The position numbers and the translations under genes were made by a program. This document shows positions 6,574-14,327 of a DNA stretch of 32,850 nt, piece by piece. Source of the DNA: an uncultured Verrucomicrobiota bacterium (lineage in GTDB: Bacteria; Verrucomicrobiota; Kiritimatiellia; RFP12; UBA3636); NCBI GenBank assembly GCA_946534105.1, contig CAMNCG010000018.1, forward strand, positions 1-32,850. The letters are read 5' to 3'. The notes under the pieces were generated by a model. The model searched no databases and was not told the origin of the DNA. It saw only the letters and a program-made list of their open reading frames with translations. Every line of letters begins with the position of its first letter. Positions within the stretch are counted from its first letter, which is position 1.

Positions 6574-9447
6574 CTATTCGCGCACGATCTCGTAGAGATA
6601 GGTGGCGGCATCGGGGGCGTAGTCGGTGCGGGCGGTGAAGCGGAGCGCTCCTGTTGCCGAGTTCCATTCGGCAGGCACTTCTCCAAGGCGGCGACCGGAG
6701 GGAGAGAGGCGGTAAACGGCAAAGGACGGGGGCACCGCCCCCGCGCCCCCGGTGGCCGTTTCCTCGCTTGCGGCAAGCGTCAGCTCAATGTCCGCCGCGC
6801 CGTTGCGCATGAGGTGCGGAAGCGAGCCCCACTTGAGAAGAATGGTGCAATCGGGATCGGCGTATTCGATGCCGCTGTTCTGCACGTCCGTGAGATGCGT
6901 CAGCAGCAGATGCGAGGAGGTGGCGATCGGCCGGCCGTCGAGGGAGGAAACCCACACCGAGGCAGCCGCTGCGGCTCCGCCGCGCGACGTCGGTGAGTTG
7001 CCGTTTCGGCTCTCTTCCAGCAGTTCGAATCGCAGCGTCCCTGCCACGTGGGCGCCGCTCTCGGCGAAGCCGCCGCACGTGCGCGGCGTGTCGATGAGGA
7101 AGGTGCCGGAGACCGGATCAATGGAGACTGCGCTCTGCGTTTTCCGATTGTCACCGGAAGCTTCCGATGGCCCCCGGTTGCCATCGAACGTGGTGCCAAC
7201 GCGGCTTTTCCACGCCTTGGCGTTGTCGCCGAGGGATGCGAGGCGCGGGGCGCCGAAGGCCTGATCGCGCAATGCCGCCGGGTCAAGGACGAGCGGGTCT
7301 TCCGTTTCGAGCGGCGCAAGGTCGCCGCGCAGGAAGAGGCAGAGCGCCGCGCGCTCCGCCGCGAGCGAAAGCGGATCGTTCACGATGTCGAAGTAGCCGA
7401 TCGGACCGCTTGGATTCGCAATGCCGTCGCGCGTGTGCGCCCAGTCGAAGCGCCAGATGCCGTCCCAATCCTGAAGCGCTCCCAGGGTGCCGGTGGCGAT
7501 GCCGCCGACGCCGCGGTAGCGCCCAGGGCCGGAATAGTTGAACTCGGAGACGCAGAAGGGCTTGCCGAACTGGCGGAGCCAGACGCAGTCCTGCGCGCCG
7601 CAGTCGGCGCCGCGCATGGGATTGCGGTTGGGGCAGAGCGAGGGCTGGCGCCACGGCTTGTCGAGGAACTGCGGGTGATCGACGTAGAAGTGGGTGTCGA
7701 TGTAGTCGAATCCGGCGCGCGGCAGCGCGTATTGAGCCGGCTCGTACCAGGCCGAGATATTGGAAAGCGGAACGGGGCAGCGCAGCTCGTCGCGCACGAA
7801 GTCGCGGAGGCGCCCGTAGAGGCGCGTTTCGGCGTCGGCGAGAAACGTCGCCGCAGGCTGGCTGTAGAGGTTGTCGGGGAGCGCCGTTTGCGCGGCGGAA
7901 GCACAATCCCCGCTGTTCGCCAGCCAGTGCTTCCATGCTTCCTTCACGCCCGGCAAGTTGCGGAGCGCGGCGCCGCCACGGTTGCCGAGGTTGCCTTCGT
8001 TCACGAGCGCGAGCGTGGCGAGGGCCGGCTCTTCGGCGAGGGTGCGGCCGGTATGCGGATTGACGTGCCCGAAGAAGTCGCGGGCCCAGGCGCAGAGATT
8101 GGAATATGCCGGCTCGTAAAAGGCGCAGAGCGCCTTGAAGTCGTCCGGCGGGATCGTGCCGTCGCGGTCGATGCCGAGTGCGCGCCAGGGGAGCTTGTGC
8201 GAGCGCGAGACGAAGAGGTCCGTCGTGAGGTAGAGGCCGTTTTCGACGCAGGCCGCTACGAGCATGTCGAACTTGGCCATGCGCGCGGGGTCGAGCGATG
8301 TGCCGTCCTCGGCGACGAGCCATTTTTCGTGGTGGTGGATGCGGACGGCGTTGTAGCCCATGCGCGCGAGGTTGGCCGCTATGCGCCCCGCCTCCTCGGC
8401 GGTTTCCGGCAAATTGGCCGAATCGCAGATGTTTACGCCGTAGAAGCGCTGCGGGACGCCGGGGAGATTCTCGAACTCGAAGTGCCCGCCGCGCGCCACT
8501 ACGCGCCCGAACTTGCCTGCCGGCGCTTCGCGCGGGATCGCCGAGGTGAAATCGAGCGCCGATCCGGGCTCGATCCACGGCTCCCGCGCGACCGGAATCC
8601 AGCCCGGGCCGGCGACGACGCGGACCGGCGGCGCGGCGGAGAGGGCCAAAGGATCGGAGTTTTCGCCATCCGCTCCCCCGGTGTGGAAGGTGGCTTTCAC
8701 GGCGTATTCCCTCCCTGCCTCGCAGGAGCCGGTGGCGAAGAAGATGCGGATGCCGAGACCGTCGCCGTTCCAGTGGCGGTTGTCCTGAAGCAGGAGTGGA
8801 GTCGGTTCGTCGAGGGCGAGGCGCAGGATCGTGGCGCCGTCGGGGCCGCGCAACTCGAAGCGGGAGGCGGGGGCTCGGAAGAGATGCCCCTTCGGGCCGC
8901 GTGCCACCGGGATGGACACCTCGGCGCCATCGACAATTGCGGTGCCGCCGAAGACGAGGGACGCCGGAAGATTGGCCCCCACGAATGCCTCGGCGAAGTG
9001 GCCCGCCCTGTCGGCGACGACGCGCCATTCGGCGCGGACGCCGCCGTCGGGCGTTTCGGCGAAATGGCCGGTGCCGGAGAAGATGGCCGCGCCTGCGCCG
9101 CCGGTGCGGAGCGTGAAGGCGGCGGCTAGAGCCGCCGGTCCCGATGCGGCGGCGCGCGCCGCCGGTCCCGATGAATCGGGACCTCGGCTTACAGGATCGG
9201 GGCTTGCCGGACCGGAGGGGGCCGCTGTTTCGCCGGTGCCCATGGCGCCGTAGCCGCCCCAGTTCGAGCTGAAGGCGAAAGGCGCAAAAGTCATGCCGTC
9301 GATGGAAAGCCCCGTGCCGAAAAGCACCTTCGCCTCCGCTGCGCGGCCCGCCGCCGGCGCGGCGAGCGCGCAGAACGCGGCGAGCCACAACCCTGCAAGG
9401 AGTCTGCGGCGGATCGGCGCCCGAACGCGGAAACGAAGGCTTGTCAT
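6574..9447 (-). CDS. Secreted clan GH-A glycoside hydrolase (cellulase-superfamily like)
   Basis: A 957-residue protein with an N-terminal signal (about residues 12-36, ending GRAAEA). Residues about 110-310 look like a beta-sandwich. From about 320 a TIM barrel begins (FEFENLPGVPQRFYGVNI, then NLARMGYNAVRIHHHE). The two likely catalytic glutamates are Glu484 in LVNEGN and Glu635 in FCVSEFNY, the spacing and context expected for strands 4 and 7 of clan GH-A. The C-terminal region (about 750-957) is another beta-rich domain. I cannot assign the exact GH family or substrate. It lies 13 bp after a Gfo/Idh gene and 42 bp before the large three-module protein. A low-complexity stretch at about residues 73-108 (Gly, Pro, Ala, Ser rich) is encoded by palindromic repeats and looks inserted. 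Confidence 0.85.
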   Translation of the reverse strand: MTSLRFRVRAPIRRRLLAGLWLAAFCALAAPAAGRAAEAKVLFGTGLSIDGMTFAPFAFSSNWGGYGAMGTGETAAPSGPASPDPVSRGPDSSGPAARAAASGPAALAAAFTLRTGGAGAAIFSGTGHFAETPDGGVRAEWRVVADRAGHFAEAFVGANLPASLVFGGTAIVDGAEVSIPVARGPKGHLFRAPASRFELRGPDGATILRLALDEPTPLLLQDNRHWNGDGLGIRIFFATGSCEAGREYAVKATFHTGGADGENSDPLALSAAPPVRVVAGPGWIPVAREPWIEPGSALDFTSAIPREAPAGKFGRVVARGGHFEFENLPGVPQRFYGVNICDSANLPETAEEAGRIAANLARMGYNAVRIHHHEKWLVAEDGTSLDPARMAKFDMLVAACVENGLYLTTDLFVSRSHKLPWRALGIDRDGTIPPDDFKALCAFYEPAYSNLCAWARDFFGHVNPHTGRTLAEEPALATLALVNEGNLGNRGGAALRNLPGVKEAWKHWLANSGDCASAAQTALPDNLYSQPAATFLADAETRLYGRLRDFVRDELRCPVPLSNISAWYEPAQYALPRAGFDYIDTHFYVDHPQFLDKPWRQPSLCPNRNPMRGADCGAQDCVWLRQFGKPFCVSEFNYSGPGRYRGVGGIATGTLGALQDWDGIWRFDWAHTRDGIANPSGPIGYFDIVNDPLSLAAERAALCLFLRGDLAPLETEDPLVLDPAALRDQAFGAPRLASLGDNAKAWKSRVGTTFDGNRGPSEASGDNRKTQSAVSIDPVSGTFLIDTPRTCGGFAESGAHVAGTLRFELLEESRNGNSPTSRGGAAAAASVWVSSLDGRPIATSSHLLLTHLTDVQNSGIEYADPDCTILLKWGSLPHLMRNGAADIELTLAASEETATGGAGAVPPSFAVYRLSPSGRRLGEVPAEWNSATGALRFTARTDYAPDAATYLYEIVRE
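9121..9183. repeat. Palindromic repeat inserted in frame in the GH-A gene
   Basis: GGTCCCGAT at 9164-9172 and ATCGGGACC at 9175-9183 form a perfect 9-bp hairpin with a two-base loop. A second hairpin, GGCGGC-TAGA-GCCGCC, lies at 9121-9136. The 15-mer GCCGCCGGTCCCGAT is present twice (9131 and 9158). The whole block stays in frame and encodes the RGPDSSGP-type linker of the hydrolase. Confidence 0.75.
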
Positions 9448-9460
9448 TTGGAACGGAACC

Positions 9461-10468
9461 TCAGAAGCGGACGATTTCGCCCGTTTCGGCGGAGCGGATC
9501 ATGCCCAGCCCGAAGGTCATGGCCTCGATGGCCTCCTTCGCGCCGGCCTTTGGCGGCTTGCCAGTCAGGGCGCAATCGACGATCGTGGCGATTTCCTGCG
9601 CGTACATGTTGCCGGAAATGTCGTCCTGAAGATGGCCGACGATGCCCTCGTCGGCCTCCATCTTCGTCTCGGTGCCGCCGATGTCAAAGAAGGACAAACC
9701 GGCCGAATCGGAGAGTTTCAGCGCACCCTTTTCGCCGTAGACCGTCATGTAGGTGTCCGACGGGCCGCCGCGGAGCCAGGAGCATTCCAGGTTGCTGATG
9801 ACGCCTCCCTCGTAGACGGCCGTGGCGCTCACGTAGTCGCGGGGTTTCTCCAGATTTTTGGGAAGCCGCATGGCCTGCGCGTAGACGCTGACGGGCTTGC
9901 CGAGGAACTTGTTCTGGAGGTCGCAGTGGTGGGCGAGCATGTCCAGCATCACGCCGCCGGACTTTTCGTAGTCGGTGAACCAATCGCCCCACACGCGGCG
10001 GAATCCGCCGAAGATGCAGCAGACGGAGGAGCAGATGATGTTTCCGATCTTGCCATCGGCGATGAGTTTTTCCATCAGCGCCACGCCGGGCGAGTAGCGC
10101 CGGACGAAGCCGATGGCGAACATGTTTTCATACGAGGAGACAATCGGCGCGAGTTCCTTGAAGTCCTCGGCTGTGCGGCACAGGGGCTTTTCGCAGAAAA
10201 TCGGCTTGCCCGTCGCGACGGCCGCGAGGATGCCTTCCTTGTGGCAGTACGTGGGCGACGCGATGATGACGAGGTCCACTTCGGGGGCGCTGGCCAGTTC
10301 GGCGGCGGAGCGCTTGATCGCGACGTTCGGGAACTTCGCCTTGAACGCATCGGACTTGGCCGGGTCGATGTCGTAAACCGCTGTTACGGCCGCGCTGTCG
10401 AGTTTCGCCAGATTGTCGGCATGGGAGTTGCCCATGCGACCGGCACCTATGATTCCTACTTTGAGCAT
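9461..10468 (-). CDS. Gfo/Idh/MocA family NAD(P)-dependent sugar/inositol oxidoreductase
   Basis: A 335-residue cytoplasmic dehydrogenase. The start at 10468 gives the classic N-terminus MLKVGIIGAGRMGNSH with the GxGxxG nucleotide loop, preceded by GAAAGGA. EKP with Lys94 (CEKPLCR) and the active-site region DMLAHHCDL (about residues 176-184, with His180 and Asp183) are typical of the inositol 2-dehydrogenase-like branch. It overlaps the upstream TIM-barrel gene by 13 bp, so the two are probably translated together and may act on the same sugar or inositol derivative. The exact substrate is not predictable. A much longer open frame upstream on this strand is only the out-of-frame shadow of the neighbouring gene. 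Confidence 0.9.
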   Translation of the reverse strand: MLKVGIIGAGRMGNSHADNLAKLDSAAVTAVYDIDPAKSDAFKAKFPNVAIKRSAAELASAPEVDLVIIASPTYCHKEGILAAVATGKPIFCEKPLCRTAEDFKELAPIVSSYENMFAIGFVRRYSPGVALMEKLIADGKIGNIICSSVCCIFGGFRRVWGDWFTDYEKSGGVMLDMLAHHCDLQNKFLGKPVSVYAQAMRLPKNLEKPRDYVSATAVYEGGVISNLECSWLRGGPSDTYMTVYGEKGALKLSDSAGLSFFDIGGTETKMEADEGIVGHLQDDISGNMYAQEIATIVDCALTGKPPKAGAKEAIEAMTFGLGMIRSAETGEIVRF

Positions 10469-11298
10469 TGTTTGTGTCCTTTCAGGAGAGAGTTCAAAAA
10501 CTTGGCCGCTTCGGCGACATCCCGTTCCTGTTCCGGGCTGGGAGGGAGCTCGCGCTCGATGACCAGCGGGCCGCGGAACCCTGAGTCGAGCAGATTCGCG
10601 AGGAGCGCCGCAAAGTTCGTCGAGCCTTTTCCCAGCGGCGTTTCGCGGCCGCGCGCCGTTCCGGGCGCCGGCGGGTTGGCGTCCTTGCAATGAACGCCCC
10701 GGATGCGGTCGCCGAACGCGGCGAGGGCTTCCGCCGGGTCTCCCATGCCGTAGATCAGGATGTTGGCGGGATCGAAGTTGATTCCGGCGTTCGGCTCGTT
10801 GATGTCGTCCAGAAGGCGCGCCAAGGCGCCCGCCGTTTCCGATCCAGTCTCGAAGAGGAAGTCCTGGCCGAGCGCGGCCGCGAATCGGATGAGCGACTTC
10901 ATGTCCGCGATGAAGCGGTCGTAGAATCCGTTTCGTTCCTCGGGGACGAAGCCCGCGTGGCAGGCGATGACCCTGACGCCTCTGCGCGCGGCCCACTCCA
11001 TCTGGCGGCAGGTGGCGACCATCCGTTCGCTCCGTGTCGCCTGGGGAAAAAGGCCGACGGTGCTTTCCGGGTGGTCCCAGTCCTGACCGGCATAGGAAAG
11101 AAAGAGCGACGGCACGGACATGCCGTGTTCCTCGAAAAGCCCGAAAAGCGCGTCCGTCGCCGCGCGGGCGTTCGCGGAGGGGGCCAGCCAGTTTTCGTAA
11201 ACCCCGGCAATCTGGATGCAATCAAGACCGGCCTCGCCGAAAAAGGCGATCCGGCGTTCCGTCACGTCGCCGCAGCGCAAAAGGGTGCCAATGTTCAA
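10456..11298 (-). CDS. Sugar phosphate isomerase/epimerase (IolE/xylose-isomerase-like TIM barrel), TTG start
   Basis: A 280-residue TIM-barrel protein. Probable metal ligands are Glu150 (FLFETG), Asp176 (NFDPANI), His203 (GVHCKD) and Glu248 (VIERE), the standard pattern for this superfamily. No ATG fits the N-terminus. A TTG at 11298, six bases after GAAAGGA, gives MNIGTLLRCG, which aligns with family starts; the in-frame ATG further upstream would add 42 residues across the promoter. It is the first gene of the minus-strand operon, divergent from the regulator at 11448, and overlaps the dehydrogenase downstream. It probably isomerises or epimerises the ketose made or used by that dehydrogenase. 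Confidence 0.86.
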   Translation of the reverse strand: MNIGTLLRCGDVTERRIAFFGEAGLDCIQIAGVYENWLAPSANARAATDALFGLFEEHGMSVPSLFLSYAGQDWDHPESTVGLFPQATRSERMVATCRQMEWAARRGVRVIACHAGFVPEERNGFYDRFIADMKSLIRFAAALGQDFLFETGSETAGALARLLDDINEPNAGINFDPANILIYGMGDPAEALAAFGDRIRGVHCKDANPPAPGTARGRETPLGKGSTNFAALLANLLDSGFRGPLVIERELPPSPEQERDVAEAAKFLNSLLKGHKQCSK

Positions 11299-11349
11299 CG
11301 GGAGTCCTTTCGATGTCGAGATGGGGGATTTCGTGCTCGACGTCGCCGA

Positions 11350-11378
11350 ATTATGATCCGTCGCCCCCAATGGCGCAA
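11350..11378 (-). promoter_or_regulatory. Promoter of the long minus-strand operon
   Basis: Read on the minus strand, a TTGCGC (-35, 11378-11373), a 17-bp spacer and CATAAT (-10, 11355-11350) precede the TTG-started gene. This predicts a leader of roughly 45 bases. Confidence 0.6.
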
Positions 11379-11387
11379 TGTGAAAGA

Positions 11388-11404
11388 TTACAAGTAATTT
11401 GTAA
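11388..11404. promoter_or_regulatory. Inverted repeat TTACAA-n5-TTGTAA, candidate operator
   Basis: A perfect 6-bp inverted repeat lies just upstream of the operon -35 box and inside the upstream region of the divergent regulator gene. This is where an AraC/XylR-type activator would bind. It sits in an AT-rich island within GC-rich DNA. Confidence 0.5.
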
Positions 11405-11447
11405 ATTTCGCTACACATTTTCATGAATTTCGGATAGAATCAAGGCC

Positions 11448-12647
11448 ATGGAAACGCATCGGACAAGACTGCGCGTCGCGGTCGCGGTGGAGCGATCGAC
11501 GGTTTTCGGGCGCAACCTTCTGCGCGGGTTCGCCGAAGTCGCCGGGAGACGTCCCGAATGGGACCTTTCGCTGGTCGATCCCCGGCGCACGGCGTCCGTC
11601 GCGACCGGTGCCGAAGGTCGCCGCTTCGACGCCTGGATCTGCCGCATTCCGGACAACCGCGCGGCGGCGGCGCTGGCGCGGACGCGGCGTCCTGTCGTGG
11701 ACCTGGCGACTCCGCACGACCCGCCGTCCTTTGCGACCGTGGCGACGGACGCGAAGGCGATCGGTCGGCTCGCGGCGGAGCACCTGCTCGCGCGGCGATA
11801 CCCGGCCTTCGCCTTCTGCGGCTATCCGGGCATTGCCTTCTCCGATCATCGCCGGGACTCCTTCGCCGCGACCCTCGCGAAAAGCAATTTCGCGCCGGCC
11901 GAATACCGTCCGCCTCGGAACGCGGTCAAGTATTTCGGCGCGGACTACCGCCTCGGCGACAGGCTGGTGGAGACGCCGGACGCCGCCGCTCTGCGCGCCT
12001 GGCTGCGGTCCCTTCCGAAGCCCGTCGCCGTGTTCTGCTGCGACGATCTGCGCGCCGCGCAGCTTTCGCGCCTGTGCCGGGCCGCGGGCTTCTCGGTTCC
12101 GCGCGACGTGGCGGTGCTCGGCGTGGACGACGATCCGCTGCAGTGCCTCTTCTCCTCGCCGCAGCTCTCCAGCATCGACAGCGACAGCATGGAAGTGGGC
12201 CGCGCCGCCGCGCGCGCCCTCGCGCAGATGCTCGACGCGCCCGAAGGAGCGGACCCGCCCCGAACGCTCGTCGCGCCGCGCGGCGTCGCGGCGCGCGCTT
12301 CGACCGACTGCTGGCCTGGCGCGCCCGAATGGCTGCCAGACGTCCTCGACTGGATTGCCGAAAACGCCGGAAGAAACCTCTCCGCCTGCGACGTCTTCGC
12401 CCGCGCCGGACGCTCCCGAACGCTTGTGGAGCGCGTCTTCCGCGAACGACTCGGCACCACGGTGCAGAAAACGATCGCGGAGGCGCGCATCGAAACGGCC
12501 AAGCGCCTTCTCGCAGAGACGGCGCGCCCCCTCATGGACATCGCCCGAGCATCGGGCTTCTCCTCGGCAGGCTACTTTTCGCGCACCTTCGCCGCCGTCA
12601 CCGGCCAGGCCCCCTCCGCGTGGCGGGAGGCGAATTCGCCTGTATGA
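11448..12647 (+). CDS. XylR-family transcriptional regulator (sugar-binding domain + AraC HTH)
   Basis: A 399-residue regulator. Residues about 8-290 form a LacI/periplasmic-binding-protein-like sensor, with CCDDLRAAQLSRLC and VAVLGVDDDPLQC as landmark segments; the N-terminal LacI-type HTH is absent. Residues about 305-395 are an AraC-type double HTH (AEARIETAKRLLAETARPLMDIA, then GFSSAGYFSRTFAAVTGQAPSAWR). The likely role is a sugar-responsive activator of the divergent operon beginning at 11298 and of itself. It starts at 11448 with AAGG close by and a TAGAAT -10-like box at 11434. It converges with the small zinc-ribbon gene, only 4 bp separating the stops. Confidence 0.92.
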   Translation: METHRTRLRVAVAVERSTVFGRNLLRGFAEVAGRRPEWDLSLVDPRRTASVATGAEGRRFDAWICRIPDNRAAAALARTRRPVVDLATPHDPPSFATVATDAKAIGRLAAEHLLARRYPAFAFCGYPGIAFSDHRRDSFAATLAKSNFAPAEYRPPRNAVKYFGADYRLGDRLVETPDAAALRAWLRSLPKPVAVFCCDDLRAAQLSRLCRAAGFSVPRDVAVLGVDDDPLQCLFSSPQLSSIDSDSMEVGRAAARALAQMLDAPEGADPPRTLVAPRGVAARASTDCWPGAPEWLPDVLDWIAENAGRNLSACDVFARAGRSRTLVERVFRERLGTTVQKTIAEARIETAKRLLAETARPLMDIARASGFSSAGYFSRTFAAVTGQAPSAWREANSPV

Positions 12648-12651
12648 CCCT

Positions 12652-12915
12652 TCAGGAGAGGGAGGCCGGCCCGGCGCCCTGGTCGCGGCCAGACTGGTCC
12701 CACCGGCTTGCGTCGGGGATTTCGATGTCCTTGAATAGGACGCATCCTCGGAATCGATAGTTGCGGGCGGCGTCGAGGAGACGTTCGACGGACGAGCCGA
12801 ACGTCTTGGCAAGACAGTCCAGGCACCGGAACTCCGTCGCGCACGGATTCACGATCTTCAGCGCGAGGGCGTGCGCGACGGGTTCGACGGGCTTTCCGCA
12901 ATCGACGCAGGCCAC
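12652..12915 (-). CDS. Small zinc-ribbon protein (two CxxC pairs), GTG start
   Basis: An 87-residue protein with GTG start at 12915, four bases after the TAG of the alpha-galactosidase gene, so probably translationally coupled. Visible motifs are CVDCGKPV near the N-terminus and FRCLDCLAKTFG about 30 residues later, giving four cysteines for one zinc. The pattern LLDAARNYRFRGCVLF follows. It resembles small CxxC proteins I recall beside sugar-metabolism genes in gut anaerobes, whose function is unknown. The tail after FKDIEIPDASRW is low in conservation cues. No clear ribosome-binding site is present. A function in DNA or protein binding is possible but not shown. Confidence 0.65.
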   Translation of the reverse strand: MACVDCGKPVEPVAHALALKIVNPCATEFRCLDCLAKTFGSSVERLLDAARNYRFRGCVLFKDIEIPDASRWDQSGRDQGAGPASLS

Positions 12916-12919
12916 GAGA

Positions 12920-14074
12920 CTAGGCTTCGACCGGGGTTGCGCGGAACACTTCGCAGGAACGCGGCGCAAGACGATACGAGATCGTGTCGCGTCCGGATTG
13001 GGAGACCTCGCCCGTGAACGCGTCGCGCAGCGAAAGGCGCATGCCCGAATCGTAGGGCAGCCCGAGCTTGTCCAGGTGCGTCCGGCCGCTAACCTCGTTT
13101 TCCCCGAAATTGACAAACATCAGAGCCATGTCGCCTCCGTCGAGGAGACGCGCCACGACGCGCGGCTCGTCCTTGTCAAGCTGGATGGTCTCCGCGACGA
13201 AGGGCTGAAGCGCCAGCCTGTCCTGGTCGATGCCGAGGAGCGTCCGGTTCGTCACCAGTTTCAGGATCTCCGGATCCATCGAGCGGATGTCGCAGCCCAG
13301 CATGAGCGGCGCGCCCCAGACGCACCAGGCGGCGAACTGCACCTTGTATTCCTCGAACGTCGGGACGTCCTTGCCCGCCCACTTCTCGGCGGCGACGTGT
13401 CCCTTCTTGAACATCCCCACGGTGAGCATGTCCATGTCGTTGAAGCAGCCCGGGGCGCTCGTGTCGAATTTCGGCAGCTGCGAAATGGCGATCGAGCGCA
13501 TGGAGCCGAAGGAGTCGAAGATGTCGGGAGTGGAGCGATACATTCCGGCGCCCGTGGAGCGGATCCAGCGCCAGACGTCCTCGCGCCCCCAGTTGCAGGC
13601 GGAGAAGAGGATGTCGCGCCCGGAGAGCCGCAGCGCCTGCCCCATGCGGCGGTAGTAGAACTGCGCCTTGTCGTAGAAGGGCATGTCGCAGTAGTCGTAT
13701 TTGAGGAAATCGACGCCCCAGCGCGCGAAGGTGCGCGCGTCGAGGAACTCGTGCTCGAAGGAGCCCGGGTAGTCCGCGCAGGTGCGGACGCCGGCGCAGG
13801 AATACATTCCGAACTTGAGCCCCCTGGAGTGAACGTAGTCCGCGACGAATTTCATGCCGCGCGGGAACTTGGCCGGATCGGGGACGATCTCGCCGGTCTT
13901 TGCGTCGCGCTCGCGCAGCGACCAGCAGTCGTCGATCACGACGTATTCGTAGCCGGCGTCCTTGAGGCCAAGCTCCACGAACTTGTCAACGCTTTCAAGG
14001 ACCAGGCGCTCGTCGATGTTCTCGCCGAACGTGTTCCACGTGTTCCAGCCCATGGGCGGAGTGGTCGGATTCAT
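12920..14074 (-). CDS. Alpha-galactosidase, GH27 family
   Basis: A 384-residue enzyme starting MNPTTPPMGWNTWNTFG, the canonical GH27 opening (MGWNSW), with GAGGAAA upstream. It hydrolyses terminal alpha-galactosyl (or alpha-N-acetylgalactosaminyl) residues with retention. The nucleophile is Asp127 in LKYDYC and the acid/base is probably Asp184 in STPDI. VIDDCW, GMYSCAG, NDMDML and GCDIRSM are further family motifs. There is a C-terminal beta-sandwich. No signal peptide is visible, so it is probably intracellular or periplasmic by an unrecognised route. It is divergent from the beta-mannosidase-like GH2 gene, consistent with joint use of galactomannan or galactoglucomannan oligosaccharides. 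Confidence 0.93.
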   Translation of the reverse strand: MNPTTPPMGWNTWNTFGENIDERLVLESVDKFVELGLKDAGYEYVVIDDCWSLRERDAKTGEIVPDPAKFPRGMKFVADYVHSRGLKFGMYSCAGVRTCADYPGSFEHEFLDARTFARWGVDFLKYDYCDMPFYDKAQFYYRRMGQALRLSGRDILFSACNWGREDVWRWIRSTGAGMYRSTPDIFDSFGSMRSIAISQLPKFDTSAPGCFNDMDMLTVGMFKKGHVAAEKWAGKDVPTFEEYKVQFAAWCVWGAPLMLGCDIRSMDPEILKLVTNRTLLGIDQDRLALQPFVAETIQLDKDEPRVVARLLDGGDMALMFVNFGENEVSGRTHLDKLGLPYDSGMRLSLRDAFTGEVSQSGRDTISYRLAPRSCEVFRATPVEA

Positions 14075-14213
14075 TTTCGAGGTTTCCTCATGTTGGCACG
14101 CAAGTTCCGCGACCGGCGGCGCGCCGATGACTTGTTGGGTGGAATCCGACGCCGCCGGGACGTTTCCGACGGTCGCCAGGCGCCTGTTGCGGATTTGCGT
14201 CGCTTGCGGCGGA

Positions 14214-14242
14214 ATCATAGCCCGCGTGCGGACACATGTCAA
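14214..14242 (-). promoter_or_regulatory. Near-consensus sigma-70 promoter of the GH27 gene
   Basis: On the minus strand TTGACA (14242-14237), a 17-bp spacer and TATGAT (14219-14214). The predicted start near 14207 leaves an unusually long leader of about 130 bases before the ATG at 14074. I see no recognisable riboswitch in it. Confidence 0.7.
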
Positions 14243-14268
14243 TTTGCGACGACGCGTCCGACATCTGT
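14232..14268. promoter_or_regulatory. Inverted half-sites overlapping both divergent -35 boxes
   Basis: ACACATGTC (14232-14240) and GACATCTGT (14260-14268) are inverted copies (8 of 9 matching) centred between the two divergent promoters. The first overlaps the GH27 -35 box and the second touches the GH2 -35 box, with a GACGCGTC palindrome between them. This is a plausible shared operator. Confidence 0.45.
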
Positions 14269-14297
14269 TGACGCCGATGACGGCGCTTTGCTAGACT
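14268..14297 (+). promoter_or_regulatory. Promoter of the GH2 gene
   Basis: TTGACG (14268-14273), an 18-bp spacer and TAGACT (14292-14297) within the extended -10 TTTGCTAGACTTG. The same -10 sequence occurs at 17292 and 27882. Confidence 0.65.
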
Positions 14298-14327
14298 TGC
14301 GGCCCCGAAACACAACTACGCAACACC

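Noticed and set aside
7048-9129. 693-residue plus-strand open frame
   Set aside because: Antisense to the GH-A hydrolase, whose motifs and codon pattern are clear; the frame is open because of high GC.
10469-11221. N-terminal extension of the oxidoreductase at 9461 (586-residue frame)
   Set aside because: The extension is an out-of-frame reading of the TIM-barrel gene; the real start is MLKVGIIGAG at 10468.
12652-13116. 154-residue version of the zinc-ribbon gene starting at 13116
   Set aside because: The first 67 residues are antisense-frame reading of the GH27 3' end; conserved sequence begins at the GTG at 12915.
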